Positions 1 to 12,159 are shown, counted from the stretch's first letter. The stretch is 64,000 nt of DNA from Luzula sylvatica (GCA_946800325.1 OX326957.1:27747054-27811053), one strand, 5' to 3'. Numbers and translations: made by a program. Notes: generated by a model from the letters alone, not told the origin.

Positions 1-65
1 CAGTAAAAAACCATTGAAACCTGACAGCACCACAATTGAAAATCCTAGCCCTAATGGCAAATTCA

Positions 66-1003
66 TCAATTCGACGGAACCAACGGGTTCCCCGGACAGA
101 AATTAATCATATAATCTGCCCCGATACAAGTGAATGTACTCGTTCCGTCATCATATGCGTAGCTATACGCCTGAGGACAGGCCTTTTTGAAATACAAAGA
201 ATACGAGCTTGGTTTACACGCACTTGGCGTCCCGTAGGCCCCACGACAACAATATTGATCTGTGTTGAATGCTAAGCATGCACTTTTACAGCCAACCACG
301 CTACCATCTGGTGCCTGAGACCAGAGCTCTTGAGGGCAGCTGGATGCTATGTAAGCTGCGCAGGTTGCAGAACTACAATTTGACGAACCGCCTGATGGCA
401 CGATGGAGACTGGGATGTTGAAACCGTCTACATTGCTCACGTCGTAGAAGTCTTCATTGTTTCCGCCGTTCAGAGTGAACTCCACTAGCGTTGCCGGCGG
501 TATTGCACCCATGTTGTTGCATTCAAGCTGTGAATGGATATCCCACAGTAATTTATATGAGTAAATAACATAAGACAGGGCCCCTTGACATTTTTTTCTC
601 TCGATATGTTGAACAAATGTACCTTGCCGGATCCACAATCCCCAGAGCTGCATGAGAACTTGCCGGTGGAGTCGGTGGAGCAATTTTGACGGGCCCACAT
701 GCGTCCGGACCATTTAGGTGGGGCGTCAACGGCGAAACTCGCACCAGACTCGAGTTGGAATCCAGTTGGTTCAAGTGGCGTGACTCCTGCGTCTGTCAGA
801 ATCCCCGGATATACTGGGTATGGACACGTGTTCTTGAACGTGAATTTTGTTGCATTCGCCCCTGTAATGTTGTAAAAAACTCTTGCATGTAATATGAAAA
901 GTGTGAAAAACTAAATTCAACGAAATTAATTAGTTAAACCTCAACCTTGAAATAGGAGCAAAGTGGCAACCAAGCAGAGGAAGAGAACAAATTGATTTGT
1001 CAT
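66..1003 (-). CDS. Thaumatin-like protein (PR-5 family), three exons, complete
   Basis: Exons read on the minus strand are 1003-946, 861-623 and 527-66, with GT-AG introns; the joined CDS is 759 nt, 252 aa. The start at 1003 is the only one giving a signal peptide (MTNQFVLFLCLVATLLLFQG, cut near ANA). The mature protein has 16 cysteines, the full thaumatin set. The thaumatin signature is present (GKFSCSSGDCGSGKLEC), as are the Arg, Glu and three Asp of the acidic-cleft REDDD motif (MWARQNC, VEFTLNG, EDFYDVSNVDGFN). The stop follows NPLVPSN, so there is no C-terminal vacuolar or GPI extension; secretion to the apoplast is inferred. Members of this family are stress- and pathogen-induced secreted proteins, some binding beta-1,3-glucans. 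A TATA box lies about 100 bp upstream. The gene appears intact. Confidence 0.93.
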
Positions 1004-1101
1004 TGTTGAGATTGCGAGTTAAAAACGTTTGGACGACGAAATAATTAGAACAGAGAGGGGGATTAGAAAATTGATTAATTGAATAGAGCGAGAGAGGGAG
1101 G

Positions 1102-1110
1102 CTATTTATA
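1102..1110 (-). promoter_or_regulatory. TATA box of the thaumatin-like gene
   Basis: On the minus strand this reads TATAAATAG, about 100 bp upstream of the start codon. A CT-rich stretch, usual in plant 5' UTRs, lies between it and the ATG. Confidence 0.65.
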
Positions 1111-1570
1111 GCTTAATTCTTTTGCAAATTTAGCTTTAGCTAATAAAAAATAGGACACGTGGTAGATATCTTGGTCAGCATGGTTTAAACCAGGTGTACT
1201 ATTTGTGATCACTATGAAAAAATTTCATTTTTGTAATGTTTAAAGTATAAGAAAAATTAATTAATTATAGGTACTATTTCTGGAACGAAACTTCTAAACA
1301 ATAACTTACACGTATTATCTACAAAAAAATAAGATCATATAATATGAGATATCACTCTATGTCGAGATATTTTTACAAGTTGTATTTTTTTGTTTTGAAA
1401 AATACAAGTTATATTTTTTTATCTTCTAAATAGTAGTTCGAATCATGATCCGTTAAACTGAGACCTATATAAAGATTTCTAATTGAGTCTTCACAGACCT
1501 TTCATGCTCTCATCCATTCCTATAATTCTCTTAATTTGAAAAATCATTTCCAATTGATCGAAACAAAAAG
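1111..1570. other. Intergenic, no gene seen
   Basis: This AT-rich stretch upstream of the thaumatin-like gene must hold its distal promoter. I see no reading frame or repeat here beyond short A/T runs. Confidence 0.5.
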
Positions 1571-1581
1571 ATATCTTTGTT

Positions 1582-3832
1582 CACACTATAGAAACTCAAT
1601 GGGCACAAGGATAATAACGTCCAAGGCTGATCTTGCAATACTACTAGGCCCGCCAAATAACAACATGGATCTCTCAATTTTGTGCTCTTACTTTCACGAA
1701 GAAGAAATAAGAGAAGCAATCAATCAAATGAAAAAAATGAAAGCAACCGGACCGGATGGTATGCCGGCCGAATACATTAAGACGTTTTGAGAAATAATAC
1801 GAAATGACTTCACAAAAATAATACTCCACTTCCAAGAGAATAAGCTTGATCTTTGGAGGATAAACCAAGCTAACATAACAATGGTCCCGAAAACGCAAGG
1901 AGCTATAAAAATAGAAGATTTTAGGCCAATTAGTGTAATTAACTCTCCAATTAAATTAATAACGAAAATTCTAGCCAAAAGGTTGGGCCCGCTAATGGAA
2001 GTCTTAGTGCACGCTAATCAATCCGCGTTTATAAGAGATAGATTTACCTCCGATTCATATCTTGTAGCAAGAGAATTTATAAATTATTATAAAACAAGTA
2101 AAATCCCCGCGGTAATGATAAAACTAGACATAAAGAAATCTTTCAATAACGTGGCATGAGACTTCTTAATAAAGATGTTAAGAGCTAAGGGGTTTCCGGA
2201 AAAATGAATACTTTGGATCCATAACTTACTAATCTCATCGTCATCGGCAATTAAAATAAATAGAGAAATCTCACCATACTTATTTCACCAAAAATGATTG
2301 AGACAAGGGGACCCGCTTTCCCCATTACTATTTGACATGGCAATAAACATATTACAAGTAATAGTAACGAAAATTCCCCCAATGCTAACTCCAACCTCAA
2401 ACATACAAACGAAGCTACTTCAATTTGTGGATGACACGCTTATCTTCTTGGAGGCAACTCCACAAAACCTCAAAATTATTTCTACGTCCATAGAAATATT
2501 CACCGAAATAACGGGTCTAGATATAAATTGGGAAAAATCGGGATTCTCATCCTTCAACGTACCGACGGTACTAGATGATGCAATCGCAAAATTTTACGAT
2601 GCTGCAAAAAAAATTTACCGATTAAATATCTAGGTCTTCCCCTTTCCTTCTCTAAACCGAAAAAACTAGTGTTCTTGCCACTAATAAAAAAAATACAACA
2701 AAAAATAACTTCTTGGAAGGGGAAGCTACTCTCTATGGGAGGTAGACTGACACTTGCCCAAGCAACACTAGCGTCCATTCCGACTCAACACATGTTGGTA
2801 AATAGATTGCCAAAATGGGTAACCAAATAAATAAATAAAATCATACGATCATTTCTTTGGAAAGGGAACGATAAATGCAATCCCGGAAATTGTTTAGTAA
2901 ATTGGGATAAAGTTACTTTACCGAAAAATAATGGAGGATTGGGCTTGCCAAATATGGATACGAAAAATGACGCCCTATAATGAAATGTTTATGGAAGATA
3001 GACAAAGAAAAAACAAGCATATGGACTAGTACCTTGTCAACTATTTATGGCATAAACAACGCAACAGAATTGAGTGAAATTCCGGCATATAAAAGGTCCT
3101 TCTTATAAAGGATTTATTACAAATCTTGCCAACTTATTTAGCCGCAATAGAGACAAATAACATAGATCAATCGGTGGTCTATAAATGGTCAAAAAACGGA
3201 CTATTCACAACGAGATCGACGTATGCCTTCCTTCGAGATCCAGGGGTCAAGGCAAGAATGGGCACCATTCCTATGGAAAATGAAAATTCCTCCGAAAATA
3301 AAAACATTCCTATGGTTAGCACTATTGAAAAGACTAAACACGACGGACGTCCTACAAAAAAAGGGATGGCCTCATTCAGTAATATATGGCTTGGGTACAA
3401 GGGAAGAAGAAACCGCATATCATCTACTAGCACAATGTCCATATACGGTGGCGGTTTGGACAATAATAGAGGTGAAAGCAAACAACGGCCATACATTCCT
3501 CCCCGCCAATGATCTAGGAACAACATGGAGAACAAATAGAAACAAGCTACAAAAAGATCATCGGAGAGAATGGGACACATTATTGACGGCGGTGACTTGG
3601 CAAGTATGGAAGGAGAGAAACGCGAGGATCTTCAAAGGAATAACAAGCCCACCATCCAAAACGGCCGAAAGAGTGAGAGGGGAGCTTCTACTATGGAAAG
3701 GAAATTCCCTGAACCACTAATTAAGAAGCATAATTAGGATAATAATAAACTCAGTGTAAATGCATTTTGTAATTTTTGCTTTTTTTATTTATAAAAGATC
3801 GAATACCTTTGATATTCTTTCAAAAAAAAAAA
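1582..3832 (+). mobile_element. L1-type LINE, 5'-truncated and decayed, with target-site duplication
   Basis: Broken frames give reverse-transcriptase motifs in order: KATGPDGMPAEYIK, DFRPISVIN, LRQGDPLSPLLF, the catalytic box as FVDDTLIF (Val in place of the usual Ala), then GRLTLAQATL. Near 3280-3620 is the C-terminal zf-RVT region (MKIPPKIKTFLWLAL, HLLAQCPYT, WQVWKERNARIF). The endonuclease and the N-terminal RT are missing. Several in-frame stops lie between 1788 and 2300, so it is dead. It ends in an A run at 3822-3832. The 11-mer ATATCTTTGTT occurs at 1571-1581 and again at 3833-3843, consistent with a target-site duplication of a truncated LINE. Confidence 0.9.
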
Positions 3833-3843
3833 ATATCTTTGTT

Positions 3844-4340
3844 GTTATTTTTGTTTGTTAGATTATTAGTTTTTGATATATTTACTCATCGTCCACCTTA
3901 AATCATATTTTGATCGTACAAATTAATATGGAATGAAAAATAATTAAATAGTTCAATGTAAATCTAAATAATGATAAAAGTCCGTATGATAAGATGACAC
4001 GACTTCTTAAAAATGATAAAATTTAAAAATGATAAAATTTAGTTGTAAAATAACAGATAATCTTATTCAAAAAAATAATTATTAATCAACGATTAAAGTT
4101 TTACCGTGTATCGTTGAATGAATATAATTGAAATGAACATGAAATAAAAGATGGATGAAATAAAAATTTGAGCAAGAAAGTATACCCAAAATCAAGTGTT
4201 ATTATCAACCCAGGATTCAAAATCTTGGATTACAAACAATCTGAGAATTGAAATCCCGGTTAATCCTTTGTTATATTTGACGGCTTCGTCTAAAGTCAGG
4301 CACTCAGCAGTCAGCCCTCGAACTCAGAAGAACAGAAGCG
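3844..4340. other. Intergenic and probable promoter of the mitochondrial-protein gene
   Basis: AT-rich between the LINE and the start at 4341. No feature is recognised; transcription of the downstream gene probably starts in the GC-richer stretch near 4270-4340. Confidence 0.4.
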
Positions 4341-5307
4341 ATGGCGATGAGAGCGGCGGTGAAATCCTTGTGCAACGTGTCAATCGCTCAGGCTTCGGCA
4401 GCACGGATCTTACCACGGAGGGGCCTCTCCGGTGACTTTTTTCATCTCCTCCTAGTTATTTCTAGTTTTTTCATTTATTCCCAATTTTTATCCATTTTCC
4501 ACTTTTTAGGATGATTATTGTTCTAATCTACATAGATCTAGGTTTTTTCGTCTGGAATATTTCTATACGTATTCTTTTTTTCTTTTTTTAACCTAATATT
4601 GACCTTCCAGATCAGATCTCGAATACTTGAAATGACAATTTATTTTTATTACTTTCAGTCTGGCCTTGTTTTTATCCCTAAATCAATTTCATTTTTCGTT
4701 ATTTGTTGATTTCTTGTTAGTTCGCCCAGTTAAGTGAAGCAGACAGCTATTTTCGCCTAAAATCTACTCTATTATGTATATCTGATACCTAAATGAGGAT
4801 TTTTAGAGCAAATAATTGATTTGGGAGTGTCAAATAAGCGGGAACCCTAAACATTTTCCACAATTTTCCTTCCAAAACCCTAATTGTTAAATACCCGTTT
4901 TCAATTTTCATTCTTTTGGATATCATCTCATATACATAGGTTCACATTTGTATAATTTGTACGTTCATTGCATTTTTTTCAGATCATCATGGGCCTGCAA
5001 GGGTTAATATATGGGAAGATCCTCTTAGCCCATCTAAATGGAAGGAAGAGCATGTAAGTTTTTCTTTTTTAATATTTTTTTAATCTAAACTAGACATTGT
5101 TTTCTAGCAATAATTTACTTTTGTTTGTTATATTAACTTAATTAAATATATATTTGAATATTATAAACAAAAAAAAAAGGAAAATAATAATTTGAAATTG
5201 TGTAAATGGAACAGTTCGTGATAGCCAGCTTGACAGGATGGGGATTGATTATTTATGGAGGCCTGAAAGCTTTTGGTGGGAAAAAGGAGACACCAGAAAC
5301 TAAATAA
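4341..5307 (+). CDS. Small mitochondrial single-pass membrane protein (84 aa), three exons
   Basis: Exons are 4341-4431, 4983-5053 and 5215-5307, all with GT-AG introns in phase, giving 84 aa. The N terminus (MAMRAAVKSLCNVS..., then RILPRRGLS) is rich in Arg/Ala/Ser with no acidic residue, like a mitochondrial presequence. Next comes a hydrophilic block with ARVNIWEDPLSPSKWKEEH, then one hydrophobic segment (FVIASLTGWGLIIYGGLKAF) and a basic tail GGKKETPETK. The layout is that of small plant inner-membrane respiratory-complex accessory proteins. It reminds me of a small protein reported with plant cytochrome c oxidase, but I cannot confirm the family. Exon 3 is followed by a spliced 3' UTR (intron 5311-5418). 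Confidence 0.78.
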
Positions 5308-5310
5308 GAA

Positions 5311-5418
5311 GTAAGCCAAAACTACATATATACCATTACATTTTTTTTAATATAATATTCCTATAAATCATCAAAAATCATGGAAATAGATATAAAATCT
5401 TGCCATTTTGTTTATCAG
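5311..5418 (+). other. Intron in the 3' UTR of the mitochondrial-protein gene
   Basis: GTAAGC donor at 5311 and TTTATCAG acceptor at 5417-5418, beginning 3 nt after the stop codon. The junction is too close to the stop to be expected to trigger nonsense-mediated decay. The 3' UTR probably continues to about 5600-5880. Confidence 0.55.
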
Positions 5419-5879
5419 GTTGGAGCAAAATCAGGCCACTAGATAGTTAAATCTTTTGCCTGAAGTTTCTTCTTTTGATCTTTTTCTTCTTCTTTCAACA
5501 AATAAAATACTTGCGATGAAAATATTTTGACCTTTTCGAGGTTTTTCACTCATTTTGTTTTCCTTTATTGTTTATTCATTCTCGTGCTTCTGTGAAAAAA
5601 TATGATGTCACTTTCATGAGAATTAAGAAGTTTCCCTATCATTTAAGAGTGATTTAAGTATTTGTGAATTGTTACGCGAATCATTACATTCAAATTGGCA
5701 ACGATAAAATTTGCATGTTGGCAACATTTACCTGATACTCCATGTCATTTGCATGAATCATCTGTGTATAGTATCATGCATGTGAAACTAGTTTTCATAT
5801 TATTTGAAGAAAATGTTGTTCTTCAATCTGCGTTGTGTGCATTTTCTCTATTTATGTTAGATTTAAATTCTTGCATGAA

Positions 5880-6459
5880 ATGAGTATTGAATTCCGACTT
5901 GAAACTTTTCCAAACAAAAATGATAAGGTTTTGGAGGATATCATCATAAGTATTCCTCAATATTTTCAGTACTTAATCTTCTAATTGGATGACAAAATTA
6001 GTGGTTTAATTAACAGATGTTTTCCAAACAAAAGATGGGGATGATGAATGTTTAATAAAATAATTTTTTTTATCTAATTTTTTTTTTTTAATTTAATCTG
6101 TACTCGTCAGTTCTACACAAGTTAACTTTTACAACTCCAACCACTCGAGTGATCATATGCAATGATTATTATTTTTTTGTTTTGAAAGAAACCTATTCCG
6201 CGAACGGTGAACTTATTTGATTTCAAATTGAATCCATGATTTATGATATCTTGTGCTAAGTACCTCACTATTAGGTCATGGGACTGTTGGTATATGCAAT
6301 GATTATTATTGTTCCACAAAATTGTATTTGTCTACAACTAGTATAATATAATTGTGTTTATATATCAAATGATATTTTTGAAAGAAAAACCCTATGTCTG
6401 TAAGTAATTTTAGCTCACTAAACCTGTTAGAACTTAAGAATGTTTAGAATTAGAATTAA
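5880..6459. other. Intergenic, AT-rich, no gene seen
   Basis: No reading frame with homologous character, RNA gene or inverted-repeat element was recognised before the Helitron end at 6460. Confidence 0.4.
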
Positions 6460-6497
6460 CTAGCGTTGTCCCCACGTGATTACGCGGTATTTGCTCT

Positions 6498-6966
6498 ATA
6501 TTATAAGTTAATATATTTAATTAACACGACAACTAACACATGTTAGCTATTAATTTAATACATAATTGACATTAGTTCGAATTTATAAATTTGAATCAAT
6601 ATTAATGAATATTTAATGATATGTTCTAATTATCACGTTAATTAAATTCAATAACACAAATATGAATAACATAAATATGGAGAATATGACTGGTACATTT
6701 TGGAACTCCATAAAATTATATATTTTTTTTCACATGATGAACAATAGATATTAAAAAAATTACTTCACTCCAGAATGTACCTGCCATATTCTTCATATTT
6801 GTACTATTACATTTAATTAACGTGATAATTATAACATATCATTAAAAATTTATTAATATTAATTTAAATTTATGAATTCGAACTAACGTTAATTACGTAT
6901 TAAATTAATAGCTAACATGTGTCAGTTATCATGTTAATTTAATATATTAACTTAGAACATAGAACA
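6498..6966. repeat. Long inverted repeat (foldback) unit 1
   Basis: Arms of about 215 bp (roughly 6498-6715 and 6755-6966) are inverted copies around a 40-bp centre. The left arm contains ACACATGTTAGCTATTAATT and the right arm its near-exact reverse complement. It would fold into a nearly 470-nt hairpin if transcribed. Confidence 0.8.
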
Positions 6967-7019
6967 AAATCCGCTATTAATTTATTTAATTAATTTAAAT
7001 AAATTAATTTAAACCGTAA

Positions 7020-7490
7020 CATGCTCTATGTTCTAAGTTAATTTATTTAATTAACATGATAACTGACACATGTTAGCTATTAATTTAATACGTAATTGAC
7101 ATTAGATCGAATTTATAATTTTGAATCAATATTAATGAATCTTTAATGATATGTTCTAATTAGCACATTAATTAAATGGAATAGAAAAAATATGGAGGAT
7201 ACGACAGATACATTTTGGAGATTCATAAAAATAAAAATAAAATTCACATGCACTGGTATTAAAAAAGATGTTTTTACTTTACTCCCGAAATTTACCCGTC
7301 GTATTCTTCATATTTGTACTTTTGCATTTAATTAACGTGATAATTATAACATATCATTAAAAATTCATTAATATTGATTTAAATTTATGAATTCGAACTA
7401 ATGTTAATTACGTATTAAATTAAGAGCTAACATGTGTCAGTCATCATGTTAATTAAATAAATTAACCTAAAACATAGAACATGTTATGGT
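7020..7490. repeat. Long inverted repeat (foldback) unit 2
   Basis: This is a diverged second copy of the preceding foldback unit with the same arm organisation, separated from it by about 50 bp of TTAAT-rich palindromic spacer. The two hairpins form a tandem dimer inside the Helitron. Confidence 0.78.
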
Positions 7491-7607
7491 AAAATTTGAG
7501 GAAAAATATAAACTTTTAACTAAAAATTAGAAAAGAAAAGTGACACGTGTCACTATTTCCTCTGCTGTTCTCGATTAATACTATGTATAATATAGCCTAA
7601 ACCCACA

Positions 7608-7793
7608 TCAATGCCAATCTGTCAAAGCTCCTGAATTCATTAACATCTCACTCCGTAAATAATCAGGAATTTGCAAATAAGAACAAAAATGACACTTCCC
7701 GTTCCTGTTTATGAAACCATCAGTATTCAGTCCAATTCTATCGCTTCCGCAATCGAAAAAATCACTTTCGTTTCTCATTTCATTTACTTGCAA
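7608..7793 (-). pseudogene. Unrecognised exon-like open frame, minus strand
   Basis: An open frame of about 61 codons has ordinary protein composition (for example NESDFFDCGSDRIGLNTDGF and GKCHFCSYLQIP). It is preceded on the minus strand by a possible acceptor (TATTTTGAG) and ends in TGA next to the Helitron end. I do not recognise the family. It could be the last exon of a gene whose upstream part includes the exon-like stretch at 8100-9268, or chance. Confidence 0.25.
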
Positions 7794-8099
7794 CGAGTCT
7801 CAAAATAATCTAAAAAAAGATTAGCAAAGATACAAATTGCAATTATAATGCTTACATGAAACAATTATAAGAACACCTGTCAAAATGATTTTCTTCAATC
7901 TGATTTCCGTATATTCCTCAATTTATTTGGATTTAAACTCTAGTATAAATGATTTTTTTTTCTGAACTAAATGTGGCGAACTCTTATGTTCCCTGCACAT
8001 AACATTATATAAAAAAAAGAGTTGCAATAGATAAAAACTAACAAAAAGAATAACCAAGACAAAGAAAAATTGAACTGAAAAAAATAAAATAAAATGATA

Positions 8100-9268
8100 C
8101 GCCTCCTTCGTACCCGTAAGTACGAGCAATTCTAGGGTATTCCAGGATACATAGACCGTGCCTTGCGTCGAAAGATAAGCCAATGAACCGTGTACCAAAT
8201 ACCAGTACTCGTGGCTGAAAAGGTACAAGCTCACACCGGTCCTGCACGCAGGGCCGGCCCGGCGTTTTCGGAGGCCTTTGACGAAATCGTTCTAAATACT
8301 GTAAGTTGCGTCGAAAATGTTAAATTGATCAAACATTGAACAAAAGTTTGATCAAAATTGAGTTTCAAAACATGTACATTAAACAAAAATAAAAAAGTAA
8401 ACATTAATAAGGATCAATTACTCATTGCAAGATATGCAAAATTCGTTTTTTGATGAATTCTGGCAGGAATCGAGCAGCATCACCTGGCAGTGTTGCTGTC
8501 ACTGCGAGAGATGCAAAGAACGTCACCTAGCAGTGTCGCAGTCATCGCCTAATATTTCGAATGGTCTCGCTGTCACTGTGTTAGTCGGGGCCTAATCTCG
8601 ACAGGAACCGAGCAGCAAAAATCGAGCAGCGCCACCATTGTGTCGTCTTCCGCTGCCATCGAGTCACCGTAGGTCTCATTGATTTTCACCAGCATTGAGT
8701 CACAGTAGAATCGAAATAGAGTCGAATAGGATCAAATTGAAATCGAATTGCGCATAATTAGTCAAATCGAAGAGAAATTGGAGTCGAATTAGGGGGAAAT
8801 GAGCACGATCGGGGAGAAATTGGAGTCGTATTTACTATTGCACTGCTGAACCGTGCCAGAGTCGAAGAACTCTCAGAAATCCATGCGATCTGACAGAAAT
8901 TGGGGACAAATCCCCACTAAGTCGATAAAAAAACAAAGAACCAGAGAAAATCCACCTACCGTACGTGCCAGATTCGAAGATCCACTTCGCCGTCTGCTGA
9001 CTGCTTGGTGGGTCTTGCGCGCATGGGTCGGTTCCACTCCAGGCCAGGTGAGTTCTTTCTTTTTCTTTCTCGAGTCCTATCTTTCTTTCTCTTCTTGCAA
9101 GAGTTAGTTTGGGCCAAGAGAAAATAGTTGGACTTATACCTATTATGTGAAAAAAAAATATTGTGGCCTTACAAAATTTGGTGGCCTTTGACATCAGCCT
9201 TTTGGGCCAACATGACGGGCCGCCCCTGCCTGCACGTATGCCAAACCCTTGAAATTATTGTACAAATT
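8100..9268 (-). pseudogene. Exon-like open stretch interrupted by a hAT element
   Basis: Removing the hAT element (8249-9228) and one copy of its 8-bp target duplication joins 9229-9268 to 8248-8100 on the minus strand. The joined sequence stays open in one frame for about 58 codons, after a possible AATCAG acceptor near 9269. Visible pieces include FKGLAYVQDRCELVPFQP and HGLCILEYPRIARTYGYEGG. The family is not recognised. If this was an exon, the insertion has destroyed it. Confidence 0.3.
8249..9228. mobile_element. Non-autonomous hAT element with 8-bp target duplication
   Basis: Termini are CAGGGCCGGCCC at the left and the inverted partner of CAGGGGCGGCCC at the right. The perfect 8-bp duplication CCTGCACG lies at 8241-8248 and 9229-9236. 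Terminal CAGGG and an 8-bp duplication are hAT hallmarks. About 980 bp, no transposase; the open frames inside (8835-9194) are not convincing. Confidence 0.92.
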
Positions 9269-9852
9269 CTGATTGAACTTGAACTTGGATCTAAGAAAGT
9301 ATTAAGCTCTAACTTGAAATGTTTTGCAAGAAAATAATTATCCATAACCGCATCCGTAAATTTGTTGTATTGTAACCGCGGGAGAGAACCTACTAGCAAT
9401 GTTACATATATTACATATCGTTTACAGATTGGTCGGCGACCGATAATCGATATTACCAATATAGCAAAATCATGTCGGTCTATATCAGTGATATACCATC
9501 TTTGTATTTTTACTATTAAATATTTATATTATTTTAAATAAATTTTTAGAACATTTATTTGTATTGAATTTCTAAAATTTCTTCAAAAATCTAAGTGATT
9601 AACATTCAAAATTTAAGAATACAAGTTCGATTAAAAATATACATCTAAACTTATAACATAAAATTCATAAATAATACAACAAATTAAACCACAAAATTAT
9701 GCTCATTAACAATCGGTGTAGATGCTGATGCACCCAAACTTGCAGCTCGGGGTAGATGCAGATGCACCCAAATTATGCTCATATATAATCTCATTAATAT
9801 TTCTGAAGAATAATAAAAAATATTACGTATTAAAACACATGATCTCTTACAC
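9269..9852. other. Intergenic, no gene seen
   Basis: AT-rich, with a short direct repeat of a 'gtagatgcagatgcacccaa' type near 9717-9770. A GC-richer patch near 9430-9480 (ATTGGTCGGCGACCGATAAT) contains inverted segments but no second end was found. Confidence 0.35.
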
Positions 9853-9855
9853 TTA

Positions 9856-11133
9856 GGGCATGCTTGTTTTGCAGTAACTCAGTCAGATTGTAAGTCGAAC
9901 TACTGCATTAATCTATTTTTTGTTGTTTGGTTTGATGTAATTTGTCAAACTACTGCAAGTCGACTTACATTGTCTCTCTCTTTTCCTGCAACTCAACCTC
10001 CCCTCAAATTTACATGAAGGGGAGATACATCACATCATAACCTCTCCTTAAATAGATATTATATTTTCATTATGTTAATTTAAAAAATTAATCAAGCACC
10101 ATAATCTGAATAAATAAATAAACACTGCCCACAATAATCTAAATAAATAAATAAATACAAATCTACGTCAAGAAATTATTATATTTAAATATAAGTATAC
10201 ATTATATTTTCATTGTGTTAATATAAGAATATAATTAATCACCATAATCTCAAAATAACTAAAATTATTTTAAATATTGATTTTATATATTATTTTAAAA
10301 TATTTCTAATTATTTTGTCATTTTCTTAATATTTATAAATATGATTTATATTTTAAATATTTGCGTTTTCTAATAATTAGTAATGAACTGTAACGCTAGA
10401 CTCATTACCAATTCAAAGAAACACGGAAATATTTTAAAATATAATTAATATTTGCAAAAATTATAAATATTGAGAAATATTATAAATTATTTTAAAACAT
10501 TACTAGTATTTCAGAATATTAAAACATGATGTATACAAAATTAATATTTATATATTTCATTTAAATTATTGTGTTTGATTAATTTTTTAGTTATCAAATG
10601 AAAATATGATCCATACTTATACTTGAACATAATAATTTTTATGTCAAAATTATTTTCTTTGAAAAATATGATTATTCTCGATATAAAATACTTATAATTT
10701 TAATTTATTAAGATCTGATAAAAAAAATTAAGATTTTTATTTTGATGTTTTTTTTTCCAAATAATATAGATTTTAGATATACATATACATGGATGCAATA
10801 TGGGTATATATATGGATGCAATATGGGTTAATATATCAAGGAAAAAACCAATTTCTACATCTCTGAGGGTCATATCTCAAATTTTCAAATTTTTTGGTCT
10901 ATTGTAGTAAATCTGAAACATATTGTGTCTTCTTATAAAATTTTGCCCAAATTTATTTGCAAATTTTAGTAGATATAAATCTTGAAATTCATAATTCAAT
11001 TACATTAACCCAAACATAAAAACTATAAATCCAGTAGCTTCACTTTCGTGAATCCAAACATTTAAATTTGATGTGTATTTTCGGAAAGTTAATTTACTTA
11101 GGTAATTTCTAACACGGTCGTCCAAACATGCCC
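9856..11133. mobile_element. Non-autonomous PIF/Harbinger-like element
   Basis: The left end GGGCATGCTTGTTTTGC matches the inverse of the right end (GGGCATGTTTGGACG on the minus strand). Both are flanked by TTA (9853-9855 and 11134-11136), the 3-bp target duplication of this superfamily. The 1.28-kb interior is very AT-rich with no coding frame. Confidence 0.75.
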
Positions 11134-11136
11134 TTA

Positions 11137-12124
11137 TAAATCATGCATTAAATACAACTACTGTTGTTAAAATAATTTCAGAAATCTTAATATTCTCCCC
11201 TCCCATTAATTTTCGGATACACATGATATGGTGAGGCCACATCATCGTTTACTGTTCATCCGGGATTGTTCATTACGGTTCGTACTGTTCACCCGAATAC
11301 CGTTCATCTCGGTTACTGTTCATAGTTTTTACTACTGTTCCGCTCGATTACTGTTCACCCGAATAGTTTTTTTTTTATTTGACATATGTCTTGTGTTCTA
11401 AATAAAATATTTGAAATTTTCATCGTATTAATAAATATAATTGACATATATCTTGTGTTCTAAATAAAATATTTGAATTTTTCATCATATTAATAAATAT
11501 AATTTGTATACTATAATTTAACTGTTAATAAAATACTATTCACACAAATACTTTTTCTTAATAAAATACTATTCACATAATTTTTTTTTTGTGTGCTTAT
11601 TATAACAGTTTTGATTGGTACCAAGCAGCATTTTTTTGTGCTTATTATAATATTTTTGATTGGTACCAAGCTGCGTCTTTTTTATTTTTTTGTTTGTCTT
11701 TTTCAGAATTTTATTTTATTTGACATGTTTTTTATTCTAAATAAAACATTTGAATTTTTCTTTTCGAACATATGATATGTTTTGAGGAGGAAAAAATTTG
11801 CATTTATTGCATAATAATTGTGACACTATTTAATATCAGATTTTTTTTTTAAATTAACATTTATGAAGATTACTTTTGTTTTGCACTTGTAACGTTTTAG
11901 ATAAAATTATTATTTTATGATCATAACAGATTTTGAAAAATCGCAACGAAACGCGAGAAATATTTCTATTTTCTTATCAAATAATATATCAAATAATATA
12001 TCCCGCAGCGAAATAATATATCAAATAATATGTCAAATAATATATAAAATTATTACTTTTGCTTACTATATTATTTGTTATCAAATAATATATCCCGCAG
12101 CGAAGCGCGGGCTATTTTCCTAGT
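11137..12124 (+). mobile_element. Helitron-like element, 3' end defined, 5' end uncertain
   Basis: The 3' end is clear: hairpin CCCGCAGCGAAGCGCGGG at 12094-12111, spacer, then CTAG and host T at 12120-12124. Inside are five or so repeats of a 'ttactgttcacccgaata' motif (11250-11365), a 70-bp tandem duplication (11385-11510) and AT-rich runs, all usual in non-autonomous plant Helitrons. The 5' end may lie near 11195 (TCTCCCCTCCC) but this is only a guess. Confidence 0.5.
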
Positions 12125-12159
12125 TGGAGTAATGCAGTAATGCTAAACATTGCCCTCTT

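Larger units (their letters stand above)
6460..7596 (-). mobile_element. Non-autonomous Helitron (minus orientation)
   Basis: Read on the minus strand, the 3' end shows an imperfect GC-rich hairpin (CCGCGTAATCACGTGG, 6467-6485), a short spacer, then CTAG with host T (6459-6463), the Helitron end pattern. The other end reads CTATATTATACATAGTATTA on the minus strand (to about 7596), like a plant Helitron 5' terminus although the initial TC is degenerate. The body holds two long foldback repeats and no helicase gene. Confidence 0.65.
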
